From an uncultured Bacteroidales bacterium (lineage in GTDB: Bacteria > Bacteroidota > Bacteroidia > Bacteroidales > P3), in assembly GCA_905235855.1 (NCBI GenBank), contig CAJONE010000024.1:1-33284 (forward strand): a stretch of 33,284 nt of DNA, written 5' to 3'. Shown in pieces: positions 6,234 through 14,831 of the stretch; the stretch's first letter is position 1; each line of letters opens with the position of its first letter. The notes beneath the pieces are model-generated. The model saw only the letters and a list, made by a program, of their open reading frames with translations, was not told the DNA's origin and did no database searches. Position numbers and translations under genes: made by a program.

Positions 6234-8759
6234 TTACAGGTTTCGGAGTATGTTTTCGAGTTCGACTTCGTCTTTAATGAGTACATCGCGTGCCTTGCTG
6301 CCTTTATAAGGTCCTACGATGCCTGCGGCTTCCAGTTGGTCGATTATGCGTCCGGCACGGTTGTATCCGAGTTGCAGTTTGCGTTGAAGGAGAGAAGTAG
6401 AGCCGAATTGGCTGGCGACGACGAGGCGTGCTGCATCGTTGAAGAACTCGTCTTTCTGTTTCGGGTCGAAATCTTTGGTGGGTTCGTCGTTTTCATCGAG
6501 ATATTCGGGTAGCATGAAGATGTTTTGGTCCGTATAGCCTCGTTGGTCGCCTATGAAATGCACCAGTTTCTCGATTTCTGGGGTGTCGATAAGAGCGCAT
6601 TGCAGTCGAATCATGTCTTTGCCAGCAAGCGAGATCAGCATGTCGCCGCGACCGATGAGTTGTTGTGCGCCCCCGGTGTCGAGGATGGTTTTGGAGTCGA
6701 TACCGCTGGTTACGCGGAATGCGGCGCGGGCTGGGAAATTGGCTTTTATCGTGCCGGTTATGATGTTTGTAGTGGGGCGTTGGGTTGCGATTATAAGGTG
6801 TATCCCCACGGCGCGGGCAAGCTGTGCTATGCGAGCTATCGGGAGTTCCACTTCTTTGCCGGCGGTCATAATCAGGTCGCCGAACTCGTCGATGATTACT
6901 ACGATGTAGGGCAAATAACGGTGTCCGTGTTCTGGGTTGAGATGCCGGTGTATGAATTTGTGGTTATATTCGGTTATTTTGCGAACGCCTGCCAGTTTCA
7001 GCAGGTCGTAGCGTGCGTCCATTTCGATGCAGAGCGAGTTTAGTGTGCGCACTACCTTTTTGGTGTCGGTGATTACGGCCTCTTCTTCGTCGGGCATTTT
7101 GGCCAGATAGTGTCGCTCTATGGCCGAGTATAGAGAAAATTCGACTTTTTTGGGGTCTACGAGTACAAGTTTCAGTTCTGACGGATGTTTTTTGTAGAGT
7201 AGTGAGGCCAGCACTGCGTTTAGACCAACAGACTTACCAGTACCAGTGGCGCCAGCCATAAGCAGGTGTGGCATTTTGGCAAGGTCTGCCACAAGTACAT
7301 CGTTGCTGATTGTTTTGCCGAAAGCGATTGGCAGCTCCATTTTAGCATTCTTGAACGCATCACTTTCGAGCATTGTCTTCATTGCTACAATCTGCGGTTT
7401 TGCGTTTGGGACTTCGATGCCAATGTTGCTTTCGCCGGGTATGGGTGCAATTATACGGATGCCCAGAGCTGCGAGCGAAAGCGCGATGTCGTCCTCGAGG
7501 TTTTTGATTTTGCTGATACGAATGCCGGGAGCAGGTTTTATCTTGTAGAGCGTCACCGTCGGGCCGGGGGTGGCGGTAATCTCGGTTATCTCTATGCCAT
7601 AGTCGCGGAGTGTTTGCACAATTCGGTCCTTGTTGGCTATCAGCTCTTCCTTGGTTACTTTTACGTTGGATGTTTCCCAGTTTTCGAGAATGTCGGTTGA
7701 GGGCATAATGAAGTCACCGAGGTCGAGATGCGGGTCGTAGAGTTCGTCTACGCCGAAATGTCGAGCGTAGTCGTCTGGGGCAGATTCTGGAGTATCTGGT
7801 TCATCGCTTGACGAATCATTCTCGGTTTTGTCCTCACCATCTATGGGCTCTGACGGAAGGTTTATTTTGAAGTCAATGCCGTCGGGCGATGAAGATGGAG
7901 TGGCTTGCGGTTGCGGGTCGAAGGTCATCGTGTCAGAAATTATATCGGACGCGGGTTTGCATGGATCTGTCAGATTTTCGGATGTCTCTTCGGTTTGGTT
8001 TATGCGGTTGACGAAATCGTCGAAGTTGTCAGAGTCGTCAGAATGGTCAGAGTGGTCGGAGTCATTAGCGCGTAGATGGTCTTTCTCGGCTTTTCGCTTT
8101 TCTTTTTCAGCTTTGCGTTTGGCGCGCTCCGCACGGCGCAATTCGCGTTTTTTTGAAAAGTCGGCCAGACGCTGTTGCCATTTTTCTTTGTTAATGTGGA
8201 AACGTACTTTGTGTACGAATATCAAAACGGCGACGGCTGCGAAAATGAGTACGACCAGTGTAAACCAGGAGATGAGCCGATACAACCCTTTCGATATGAA
8301 GTAACCCATACTTCCGGCGTAGGCATCGAGTTTCGACTCCAACTGCCAGTTGTCGCCAAGCCAGTGGCCTGCAATGTATCCAAAGATTGTGGCTGTCCAA
8401 ACAGTCCAGAAAAGAGTTGCCCAAACTGTGGTGGCGAGTGGGGTTTTCTTGCCGAGCCGCCGGATTCCGACAAGAAACAGAATCAGCAGAAGCCCGAATC
8501 CCCCAACGCCAAAGGACGCAGCAGTGAGGCGAGATGCAAACCAGCCCCCGATTACTCCCATCCAATTGTCGTGGATGTCAATTGGAGTGCCTTTGCTGAA
8601 ATAGGAGATGAGGGCGAGAAAGAGATATATGGAGACAAGTATGTATGCAATGCCGCGCAATTTGGCAAAGCCCTCACTTTTGAGAAACTGCTTGGTTTTA
8701 GATAGGTTATGGCTGCCCGTAGGCTTTCCTGTATCTTTCTTGGCTTTCTTTTTTGTCAT
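6234..8759 (-). CDS. ftsK: DNA translocase FtsK
   Basis: FtsK sits at the division septum and pumps chromosome DNA so that the dimer-resolution site and terminus regions separate before closure. The 841-residue protein has an N-terminal membrane part (hydrophobic stretches near residues 38-53, 84-100, 112-133 and 162-182). A charged linker follows (residues 200-330, with Lys/Arg-rich then Asp/Ser-rich blocks). The RecA-like motor has Walker A GATGTGKS (503-510) and Walker B VVIIDEF (620-626), plus ATQRPTTNIITGTIKANFP. The C-terminal winged-helix gamma domain (SLLQRKLQLGYNRAGRIIDQLE...) reads the polar DNA signals. Length and domain order are usual for Bacteroidota. No -7 box is visible just upstream, so part of its transcription may come through the hairpin downstream of the neighbouring secreted-protein gene. 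Confidence 0.97.
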   Translation of the reverse strand: MTKKKAKKDTGKPTGSHNLSKTKQFLKSEGFAKLRGIAYILVSIYLFLALISYFSKGTPIDIHDNWMGVIGGWFASRLTAASFGVGGFGLLLILFLVGIRRLGKKTPLATTVWATLFWTVWTATIFGYIAGHWLGDNWQLESKLDAYAGSMGYFISKGLYRLISWFTLVVLIFAAVAVLIFVHKVRFHINKEKWQQRLADFSKKRELRRAERAKRKAEKEKRKAEKDHLRANDSDHSDHSDDSDNFDDFVNRINQTEETSENLTDPCKPASDIISDTMTFDPQPQATPSSSPDGIDFKINLPSEPIDGEDKTENDSSSDEPDTPESAPDDYARHFGVDELYDPHLDLGDFIMPSTDILENWETSNVKVTKEELIANKDRIVQTLRDYGIEITEITATPGPTVTLYKIKPAPGIRISKIKNLEDDIALSLAALGIRIIAPIPGESNIGIEVPNAKPQIVAMKTMLESDAFKNAKMELPIAFGKTISNDVLVADLAKMPHLLMAGATGTGKSVGLNAVLASLLYKKHPSELKLVLVDPKKVEFSLYSAIERHYLAKMPDEEEAVITDTKKVVRTLNSLCIEMDARYDLLKLAGVRKITEYNHKFIHRHLNPEHGHRYLPYIVVIIDEFGDLIMTAGKEVELPIARIAQLARAVGIHLIIATQRPTTNIITGTIKANFPARAAFRVTSGIDSKTILDTGGAQQLIGRGDMLISLAGKDMIRLQCALIDTPEIEKLVHFIGDQRGYTDQNIFMLPEYLDENDEPTKDFDPKQKDEFFNDAARLVVASQFGSTSLLQRKLQLGYNRAGRIIDQLEAAGIVGPYKGSKARDVLIKDEVELENILRNL

Positions 8760-8803
8760 TGATATATTTTGAAGGTCAGTGTATTGATTTTATGAATTTT
8801 GAA

Positions 8804-8837
8804 ATAGGCTACCCTAAATGAGGTTAGGATAGCCTAT
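8804..8837 (-). terminator. Long hairpin between the secreted-protein gene and ftsK
   Basis: ATAGGCTACCCTAA (8804-8817) and TTAGGATAGCCTAT (8824-8837) pair over 14 bases with a single wobble and a 6-base loop. It lies 40 bases after the stop of the upstream minus-strand gene. On the minus strand only a short T-rich stretch (TTTC) follows, so it may be a leaky terminator or an mRNA-stabilising hairpin rather than a full stop. Confidence 0.6.
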
Positions 8838-8876
8838 AGAAAAGAGCGAGCGATATTGAGAGCCCAGCAAAGGTGT

Positions 8877-9605
8877 CTATTCATCGCCAAGAAGTTCGAC
8901 AGCTTCCTGCAGTTCTTTCATAAACTGGTTGAATTCTTCCTCGGTTGCCTCCTTGAATCCAGCCGGTAGAAGCATGTCCACGTCTTTCACTTTTCCTTTG
9001 ACGATGTCTGTAGCGGTATAGGTGACGGCTTTGCCTTCGCCCAGTTGCTGTTCGAATTTCAGCGGAACGCCCTTGATGCCGTTGAACAGGAAGTTGTATT
9101 CAGGGCCAATCTCGTCGGTGTACCAGAAAATAACAGGGTTGTCTTCGCCGGTATCCTCGTCGAAAACGTGGAGAATGGCTTTTTTCGCAATCATGCCAAG
9201 CATGGGTTGCGTCTCGTTGGTATATTCGAAATAGAAGTGACCTGGAGCGTTGTCGACAATGCTGAGGCTGTCGGCTTCGGCTTTTGTGTGTTTTTCACGG
9301 ATAAGAAACTTGCCGTCACCCTTGTAGGTTTCCAGCTCAATGTCGTTGGCCGCCAAATAGGAGATGTAGGGGCTGAAATCGGCATTGGTTGTTACGGAGT
9401 AGCCGTTTTGGACTTTGGAGCTCATGAGGAGCTGGTCGTCGTAGACTTTCAGATCTACGGTGGATTGTTCGGCTGGAATTTGGAACGATGTTGTCCCGGT
9501 GCTTTCAACTTTATACTTCACAATACCGCGGAACTTGTTTTGTGCTTGAACTGTGATGGTGGCAACCAAAAGGAGCATTGTCGCCATAATAGATAGTTTC
9601 TTCAT
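8877..9605 (-). CDS. Secreted protein of unknown function (DUF4412-like)
   Basis: The 242-residue protein starts with a signal peptide (MKKLSIMATMLLLVATITVQAQ), with cleavage likely after AQA/Q near residue 21, so it is exported. The mature part begins with a beta-rich GIVKYKVES...STVDLKVYDDQLLMSS pattern. It ends with KVKDVDMLLPAGFKEATEEEFNQFMKEL. This layout resembles small periplasmic proteins of the DUF4412 type, whose role is not known. No enzyme motif and no lipid-attachment Cys are present. It lies upstream of ftsK on the same strand, separated by a strong hairpin, and is divergent from the EamA gene. A near-match -7 box (AATCTTTG on the minus strand, 9660-9653) could drive it with a leader of about 45 bases. 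Confidence 0.7.
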   Translation of the reverse strand: MKKLSIMATMLLLVATITVQAQNKFRGIVKYKVESTGTTSFQIPAEQSTVDLKVYDDQLLMSSKVQNGYSVTTNADFSPYISYLAANDIELETYKGDGKFLIREKHTKAEADSLSIVDNAPGHFYFEYTNETQPMLGMIAKKAILHVFDEDTGEDNPVIFWYTDEIGPEYNFLFNGIKGVPLKFEQQLGEGKAVTYTATDIVKGKVKDVDMLLPAGFKEATEEEFNQFMKELQEAVELLGDE

Positions 9606-9732
9606 CGGTGTTATTTTTGATTGTTTTTAATCTTTTTGTACTGAAAAAAACGCAAAGATTGTGTTTTTAGTCTGTAATATGTCTCTTTTTTGAAAAAAAT
9701 AAAAAAGGATACGCTGCCGTTATTCTTGTAGT

Positions 9733-10686
9733 ATGAAGAAGATATTAGTCTATTTCACCCTTTTCCTTGCGGCTGCGTTGTGGGGTGTGAGTTTCATTAT
9801 GACTAAGGAAGTGGCAGAGACAGAGCCAAGTATGACGGCATTGCAAATCATCACGTTCCGTATGCTGCTTGCTTCGGCTGTGATGATACCTCTTTTGGCG
9901 TTAATGCGCAAGCTTGAACGAGTTCGTCGTGAGGATGTCAAATGGTTTCTTATGTTGAGTTTTGCGGAACCTTTTTTATACAGTTTTTTGGAGACAAGCG
10001 GAACACTCAAACTCGACGGGAGCCTGGCGGCAGTGGTGGTGGCCACGATACCTCTATTCGTGCCGTTTGGAATGGCTGCGGTCTATAAAGAAAAAATCCA
10101 TTTTCTTACCATTCTCGGCATAATTCTTTCGCTGGTCGGCATTGCAATCATGCTTATGGGGCATCGAACTGCGGACGGCGGTCAGCAGTCTGTTGTAAGT
10201 GGGTTGTTGTTCCTTGCCGGTGCGGTTGTTGTTGCCGTTGTTTACACGTTGCTTCTTGTAAAGGTGGTTGACCGTTACAGGCCTATCACAATAACAGCCT
10301 ACCAGAACTTTATAGGACTGTTGTACTATTTGCCAATTATGCTGTTGGCTGACGGTGACAAACTGGGTAGACTTACATTTTCGCCCAAGTTGGTGCTTCT
10401 TCTGCTTGCGCTTGGTATATTGTGCAGCACGGTTGCCTACGCTTGCTATAACTATGGCATACGACATATAGGCGCCACTGCATCGTGCATATTCACAAAC
10501 ACTATTCCGGTCTTTTCGATGATTGCGGCTGTTGTGATAGGGCAGGAGTTTTTTTCGATGGGCAAAGTGATCGGCATGGGTATAGTGGTTGTTGGGGTGG
10601 TTATAGTGCAAATGAAGACCGCAGGCGATGTGAAATCAGAAGAACCGAAAATGAAATCAGATGAAACGAATAGGAATACTGTCTGA
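9733..10686 (+). CDS. EamA/DMT-family transporter
   Basis: The 317-residue inner-membrane protein has about ten hydrophobic spans arranged as two EamA halves. The first starts at residue 4 with LVYFTLFLAAALWGVSFIMTKEV and contains the conserved ITFRMLLASAVMIP. The second half carries the typical ALGILCSTVAYACYNYGIRHIGATA...IPVFSMIAAVVIGQEF. Members of this drug/metabolite superfamily export small molecules such as amino acids or nucleosides; the substrate cannot be read here. The last 20 residues are a charged cytoplasmic tail. Its end overlaps the start of the phosphodiesterase gene by 26 bases in another frame, which indicates translational coupling. A weak -7-like TATTCTTG stands only 4 bases before the ATG. 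Confidence 0.9.
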   Translation: MKKILVYFTLFLAAALWGVSFIMTKEVAETEPSMTALQIITFRMLLASAVMIPLLALMRKLERVRREDVKWFLMLSFAEPFLYSFLETSGTLKLDGSLAAVVVATIPLFVPFGMAAVYKEKIHFLTILGIILSLVGIAIMLMGHRTADGGQQSVVSGLLFLAGAVVVAVVYTLLLVKVVDRYRPITITAYQNFIGLLYYLPIMLLADGDKLGRLTFSPKLVLLLLALGILCSTVAYACYNYGIRHIGATASCIFTNTIPVFSMIAAVVIGQEFFSMGKVIGMGIVVVGVVIVQMKTAGDVKSEEPKMKSDETNRNTV

Positions 10687-11149
10687 CACTCACGGATACA
10701 TACCAAAGCAGGTATGGACTTTTTTCAAAGACTGTGACGAGTTGTGGCATGCGGGCGACTGCGGAGCCGGTGTGCTCAACAGTTTGCGAGAATGGAAACC
10801 GGTTCGTGCCGTGTATGGCAATATGGACGGGTGGGACGTAAGATACGAGACAAATGAGGTTGCCGATTTCGATTGCGAGGGGCTGCGTGTGCTAATGACT
10901 CATATTGGCGGTTACCCGGGACATTATCCGCAAAATGTCAGCCGTATGCTGAAATTGGCCAAACCCGACATTTTCATCTGTGGCCATAGCCATATTCTCA
11001 AAGTGATGTATGATAAGGAATACGAATTCCTTCACATTAACCCAGGTGCGGCCGGACATCAGGGAATCCAAAAAAAATCTACGATTGTGCGTATCACAGT
11101 AGACGGTTCGGTTAAGGATTTGGAAATAATGGAGTTCGAAAAATTTTAA
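10661..11149 (+). CDS. YfcE/MJ0936-type metallophosphodiesterase
   Basis: The 162-residue cytoplasmic enzyme has all calcineurin-like phosphoesterase motifs: D9-x-H11 in ILSDTHG, G-D33 in HAGDCG, G-N54 in YGNMDG, H81 in MTHIGG, and G-H109-x-H111 in CGHSH. These bind two metal ions, usually Mn, and hydrolyse phosphodiesters. The YfcE group acts on small model phosphodiesters in vitro and its natural substrate is unknown. The start codon lies inside the end of the EamA gene (26-base overlap), so the two are probably made together. The next gene starts 106 bases downstream behind its own possible promoter. Confidence 0.9.
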   Translation: MKRIGILSDTHGYIPKQVWTFFKDCDELWHAGDCGAGVLNSLREWKPVRAVYGNMDGWDVRYETNEVADFDCEGLRVLMTHIGGYPGHYPQNVSRMLKLAKPDIFICGHSHILKVMYDKEYEFLHINPGAAGHQGIQKKSTIVRITVDGSVKDLEIMEFEKF

Positions 11150-11196
11150 TATCAGTTTTGCCGTGAGGTAGGGGCGCGTGATGCAATAAAAACATA

Positions 11197-11225
11197 TTGT
11201 ATTCGTTTATAAGTGTACATGTTTG
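11197..11225 (+). promoter_or_regulatory. Possible promoter of the lipoprotein/sugar transferase pair
   Basis: TTG (11197-11199), 18 bases, then CATGTTTG (11218-11225), one base off TAnnTTTG. Transcription would start near 11231, about 25 bases before ATG 11256. The match is imperfect. Confidence 0.35.
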
Positions 11226-11255
11226 TAAGTTGGCATTTTTAAAATATCCGCCTTA

Positions 11256-12221
11256 ATGCGAAGCAAAATATTCCTGTCACTTTTAATTGTGGCGTTTGTA
11301 ATGTGCGGGTGCAAGAAAGACAACAGTGAGAAAGCCCCGTCGTTTCTGCATCTCGACAAAGTTACACTCGTAGAGAGAACAGATGCCAGTGTGGTGTCGC
11401 CCGAAGGATTCCTAAGTTGTGACATCGATGCAGTGCAACTTTTGGCATATTGGGACGGCGACGATGAGGAGACGAATCTTGGCGTTTACCAACTACCATG
11501 TACGGTGCCAGCCTTGCGCAAAGACACTATTACACGACTTATCATCGTGCCTGTAATCAAGCAGAACGGCATAGCGGCCACACGTGTGGAATATCCATAC
11601 TATGAGTATGTTTATCTTTACAATGTACCTATCGCCACAGACTCCACAACCAATATCGGCACACCGGATGCTGACGGATTGTGGACCGTAAGCACCACCT
11701 ATCGCCCATGGACGGTTCAACAGATTGTCAACGGACAGGTGTTGAGCGTATCGGACACGGTGGTGAAAGTTTTGGCACAGGAATATTTTGATGATATACA
11801 ATACTCTTTGATATTCGACAGCAAAGTTCATCGAACCACCGAGGCATCCGAAATACGTTCTGGCACTGGAAGCGGATATGTTGTGGTAGCAGATAGCGCA
11901 AGTACTGTAGATTTTGAAATCAACAGTGACATAATATGCAACGATCCCAACGCTTACCTATACCTTGAGATGGACTATAAGACTGACGTGCGCTTGAGTG
12001 TAGGAATGAAGAGTGCCTACTACGATGGCGGTAACACCTCCATACAGTCGGCTATGACCTTGTACGAAACAGACAAATGGAAAAAGATATACATCAATAT
12101 GGGGCGACTTTGGACGCAATTCAACCGCAACTCCAAGTTCCGTATTGTTTTCTCCGCTCTCAACTCCGAGGGAAAAGGCGGATTTGTATACCTCGACAAC
12201 GTGAAACTCGTGCAGATGTAA
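11256..12221 (+). CDS. Lipoprotein of unknown function, coupled to a sugar transferase
   Basis: The 321-residue protein begins with a lipoprotein signal (MRSKIFLSLLIVAFVMCGC), with lipid Cys at 19 followed by KKDNSEK, so it is a membrane-anchored periplasmic or surface protein. The middle part is beta-rich with no motif I recognise. The C-terminal third (NAYLYLEMDYKTDVRLSVGM..., IYINMGRLW, FRIVFSAL, VYLDNVKLVQM) reads like a jelly-roll or carbohydrate-binding-like sandwich, with the DNVKL ending common in such folds. Only 9 bases separate its stop from the GTG start of the sugar transferase, so the two are very likely one transcript. A role in surface glycan handling is suggested by this context alone. 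Confidence 0.75.
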   Translation: MRSKIFLSLLIVAFVMCGCKKDNSEKAPSFLHLDKVTLVERTDASVVSPEGFLSCDIDAVQLLAYWDGDDEETNLGVYQLPCTVPALRKDTITRLIIVPVIKQNGIAATRVEYPYYEYVYLYNVPIATDSTTNIGTPDADGLWTVSTTYRPWTVQQIVNGQVLSVSDTVVKVLAQEYFDDIQYSLIFDSKVHRTTEASEIRSGTGSGYVVVADSASTVDFEINSDIICNDPNAYLYLEMDYKTDVRLSVGMKSAYYDGGNTSIQSAMTLYETDKWKKIYINMGRLWTQFNRNSKFRIVFSALNSEGKGGFVYLDNVKLVQM

Positions 12222-12230
12222 TTTAATCAA

Positions 12231-13649
12231 GTGGAGCGCAGGTTGTCTATACTTTACATTTTGTGCGACTGGTTGTCGGCTACAATTGCGTGGATGTGTT
12301 TTTTTGTCTTTCGCAAGTCGGTGATAGAAAACTATGCGCTTTCGCAATTCGGAAGTTTTGCGAGTGATGCCAATTTTTGGTACGGAATTGTGGTTGTGCC
12401 CCTATGCTGGATTGTACTCTATTTTATGCAGGGGACATATCGGAGAGTGCTGCACAAGTCGCGTTTGAAAGAACTACAGCAGACCGCGCTGGCATCCTTA
12501 ATCGGGGTTATTGTGCTTTTTTTCGCAATCATTCTCGACGATGAAATCAGAAACTACAAGAACTACTACATATCATTTCTCTTCCTGTTTGTAGTGCATT
12601 TCGGTTTAACATACATGATTCGTCTTGCCATCACCTCAAACACGGTACACAAGGTTCATTCGAGACGAATCGGATTCCCAACGATTATGATAGGAGGCGG
12701 AAAGGTGGCATACAAAACCTTTCTTGAACTTGAGCATCAGGAAACCTACAGCGGGGAGCGTTTTGTGGGATATGTGAATGTCGGCGACGGTTTCACTGAT
12801 CCGAATATGCGATTGGCAATGCCTGAACTTGGCTCAATTGCCGAGCTCCGCGAGTTGGTCGATAAGCACAATGTGGAGGAGGTGATTATTGCACTCGACG
12901 ACAATAGTCGCGAGCAAATTGGCGTGCTTGTGCAGGCTGCCAACGAGTGCGGCAATCTCACCATCCGCATAACTCCAGATGCTCGTGACCTGATTATTGG
13001 TAGTGTCAAGGTGAACAGTATCTTCCATTCACCCCTCATCACGATCAACAATCGACTGATGGATGAATGGCAGTACAGTGTCAAACGAATGTTCGACATT
13101 CTGGCCTCTCTTTTCGCGATGTTGCTGCTGACACCAGTTTACCTTATAACTGCGTTGATAATCAAACTAACAAGCAAGGGCCCCATATTTTATGCACAAG
13201 AACGTATAGGTTACCGTGGCAAACCGTTTAAGATGCATAAATTCCGTTCGATGTATGTCGATGCCGAGGCAAACGGCCCCGCGCTGGCCAGCGACAATGA
13301 TCCCCGCATAACCCCGTTCGGACGCTTTATGCGCAAGGTGCGACTCGACGAAATACCGCAGTTCTACAACGTGCTGAAAGGCACCATGTCAATCGTCGGA
13401 CCACGTCCCGAAAGGCAGTTCTATATTGACCAAATTGTTGCCCGTAGTCCGGAATATCTTTTGTTGCAGCGCGTGAAACCCGGCATCACTTCATGGGGAC
13501 AGGTCAAATACGGCTATGCCGAGAATGTGGATGAGATGTTGGAGCGTATGCGTTATGACCTTCTCTATCTTGAAAACATGACACTTGCAACTGACGTGAA
13601 GATAATGCTATACACCGTATTGATTATTCTGCAGGGGAGGGGTAAGTGA
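12231..13649 (+). CDS. Initiating sugar transferase (polyprenyl-phosphate glycosylphosphotransferase)
   Basis: The enzyme transfers a sugar phosphate from a nucleotide sugar to a polyprenyl-phosphate carrier, the first step of exopolysaccharide, O-antigen or glycoprotein glycan synthesis. The 472-residue protein has N-terminal membrane spans (to about residue 130). A Rossmann-like domain follows from TIMIGGGKVAYKTFLELE (151 onward). The catalytic bacterial sugar transferase domain starts near QYSVKRMFDI (281). It shows GPIFYAQERIGYRGKPF, KFRSM (337-341), the catalytic D373-E374 pair in RLDEIPQFYN, and SIVGPRPER. The start is GTG at 12231, 9 bases after the preceding lipoprotein, and no better ATG exists. 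The product probably works with a flippase such as the one at 16547-18055. Confidence 0.93.
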   Translation: MERRLSILYILCDWLSATIAWMCFFVFRKSVIENYALSQFGSFASDANFWYGIVVVPLCWIVLYFMQGTYRRVLHKSRLKELQQTALASLIGVIVLFFAIILDDEIRNYKNYYISFLFLFVVHFGLTYMIRLAITSNTVHKVHSRRIGFPTIMIGGGKVAYKTFLELEHQETYSGERFVGYVNVGDGFTDPNMRLAMPELGSIAELRELVDKHNVEEVIIALDDNSREQIGVLVQAANECGNLTIRITPDARDLIIGSVKVNSIFHSPLITINNRLMDEWQYSVKRMFDILASLFAMLLLTPVYLITALIIKLTSKGPIFYAQERIGYRGKPFKMHKFRSMYVDAEANGPALASDNDPRITPFGRFMRKVRLDEIPQFYNVLKGTMSIVGPRPERQFYIDQIVARSPEYLLLQRVKPGITSWGQVKYGYAENVDEMLERMRYDLLYLENMTLATDVKIMLYTVLIILQGRGK

Positions 13650-13711
13650 AAAACACTGTCTTTAATGTGAAACGACTCGACCATTAATATTAACTAAAAA
13701 AAAAGCTTCGT

Positions 13712-14428
13712 ATGACAAAGAATTCAACCTTTACAATTTTCTCAATACTTGCGCTGTTTGCGTTGATTAGTGTTTCGTGCAGCCGTAAGTCTGACGAAAT
13801 CAAACTCAACAATCAGCGAGACTCTGTCAGTTGGGCTGTTGGTGAGAATACCGCTATCGGACTTCAAAAAATCGGCTACGATCTCGATGTGGATGTCATT
13901 GTGAGAGCCATTGAGCATACTTTGAAGGGTGGCAAACAGCCGTTGGACGAAAGGTCCTACAACGATCTCATAGCAAAACTTACAATGAAGCTGCAACATA
14001 ATATACAGTCGGAACAGAAAAAAAATATTGCGGCTGCAGAAACCGAAGAGTCGAAGCTGTTCGAGGAGCTGGAGAAGAACGACCCTGAAGTGAAGAAAAC
14101 CCCTGACGGCATCTATTACAAGGTGTTGAGGCAGGGAAAGGGTCAGAATGTGAAAATCGGTGAAGTGGCGGTGTTCGACTACAGGGGTTACATTCTGAAA
14201 GACGGCAAGTTAATTGACCAAACCTACGAGGTGAGGGATCCCATCGAAACTTTGGTGGGAGGCAATATGTTTCCAGGGCTACAGAAAGGCATGGCACTCA
14301 TGAACGCGGGCAGCATATACAGGCTCTATTTTCCAAGCAAACTCGCTTTTGGTGCCAGCGGAACCGATGTCATTCCTCCGTTTACAGCTATCTATTACGA
14401 TGTTGAATTACACAGTTTCCATCCCTGA
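13712..14428 (+). CDS. FKBP-type peptidyl-prolyl isomerase lipoprotein
   Basis: The 238-residue protein carries a lipoprotein signal ending VSCSRKS, with lipid Cys at 23. It has an FKBP N-terminal dimerisation-type segment (DSVSWAVGENTAIGLQKIGYD..., long helices to about residue 120). The FKBP domain follows: YYKVLRQGKGQNVKIGEVAVFDYRGY, ETLVGGNMFPGLQKGMALMNAGS, YRLYFPSKLAFGASG and IPPFTAIYYDVELHSF. Such FkpA/Mip-like proteins speed proline isomerisation in exported proteins and act as chaperones in the periplasm or on the cell surface. It stands 62 bases after the sugar transferase and 88 bases before the cysteine-rich lipoprotein cluster. An AT-rich leader precedes the ATG, but no perfect -7 box is visible. 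Confidence 0.93.
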   Translation: MTKNSTFTIFSILALFALISVSCSRKSDEIKLNNQRDSVSWAVGENTAIGLQKIGYDLDVDVIVRAIEHTLKGGKQPLDERSYNDLIAKLTMKLQHNIQSEQKKNIAAAETEESKLFEELEKNDPEVKKTPDGIYYKVLRQGKGQNVKIGEVAVFDYRGYILKDGKLIDQTYEVRDPIETLVGGNMFPGLQKGMALMNAGSIYRLYFPSKLAFGASGTDVIPPFTAIYYDVELHSFHP

Positions 14429-14500
14429 TACCATTCTGTTGTGTCGAAATCATGAGTAATGATACAGTTGGTGGCAATCACTTAACAAAAACATTTTTTG

Positions 14501-14508
14501 TATCTTTG
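14501..14508 (+). promoter_or_regulatory. -7 box of the cysteine-rich lipoprotein cluster
   Basis: TATCTTTG is a perfect -7 match. With the usual distance to the start of transcription (about 5-7 bases after the box), the mRNA would begin almost at ATG 14517, so the first gene may be nearly leaderless. No TTTG at the best -33 distance is visible. Confidence 0.6.
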
Positions 14509-14516
14509 CGTTTTGT

Positions 14517-14831
14517 ATGAAGCGCTACGCAAAATATATTTTTTTGATTATTGGCGTGTTATCGTGTTCTGTCGGTATGGTTTCGTGCCGCAAGAATGTC
14601 AATTGCCGATGTGCGGTAAGGGGTGCGGGAGGTGAACCTCATGCACTCGACGTGCGGGTGTTTACAGTCGATTCACGTTCCGATTGCCGCAATATATATT
14701 ATGTAGTCTACAACGCAAGCGATTTGCCTGCCGACCAAGGCAAGGTCGACTCGCTTTTTTGCACAGCCTATCCATTCGAAGTCACTGTCGTTGACAGTAC
14801 GGTCACGCATTCAAACGGAGCCAAGCAATGA
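14517..14831 (+). CDS. Small cysteine-rich lipoprotein A
   Basis: The 104-residue protein begins with a lipoprotein signal (IIGVLSCSVGMVSC), with lipid Cys at 24. The mature part is SCRKNVNCRCAVRG..., with a C-x-C pair at 30 and 32, then single cysteines at 57 (RSDCRN) and 82 (SLFCTA). No known domain is recognised. The cysteine plan and the stretch CRC..G..G.P..L...V are shared with the next gene, and the plan with the one at 16341. That indicates a paralogous set despite low overall similarity. Its stop overlaps the start of lipoprotein B as ATGA (14828-14831), so translation is coupled. Function is unknown. Context suggests a client or partner of the MauE-thioredoxin protein two genes downstream. 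Confidence 0.8.
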   Translation: MKRYAKYIFLIIGVLSCSVGMVSCRKNVNCRCAVRGAGGEPHALDVRVFTVDSRSDCRNIYYVVYNASDLPADQGKVDSLFCTAYPFEVTVVDSTVTHSNGAKQ

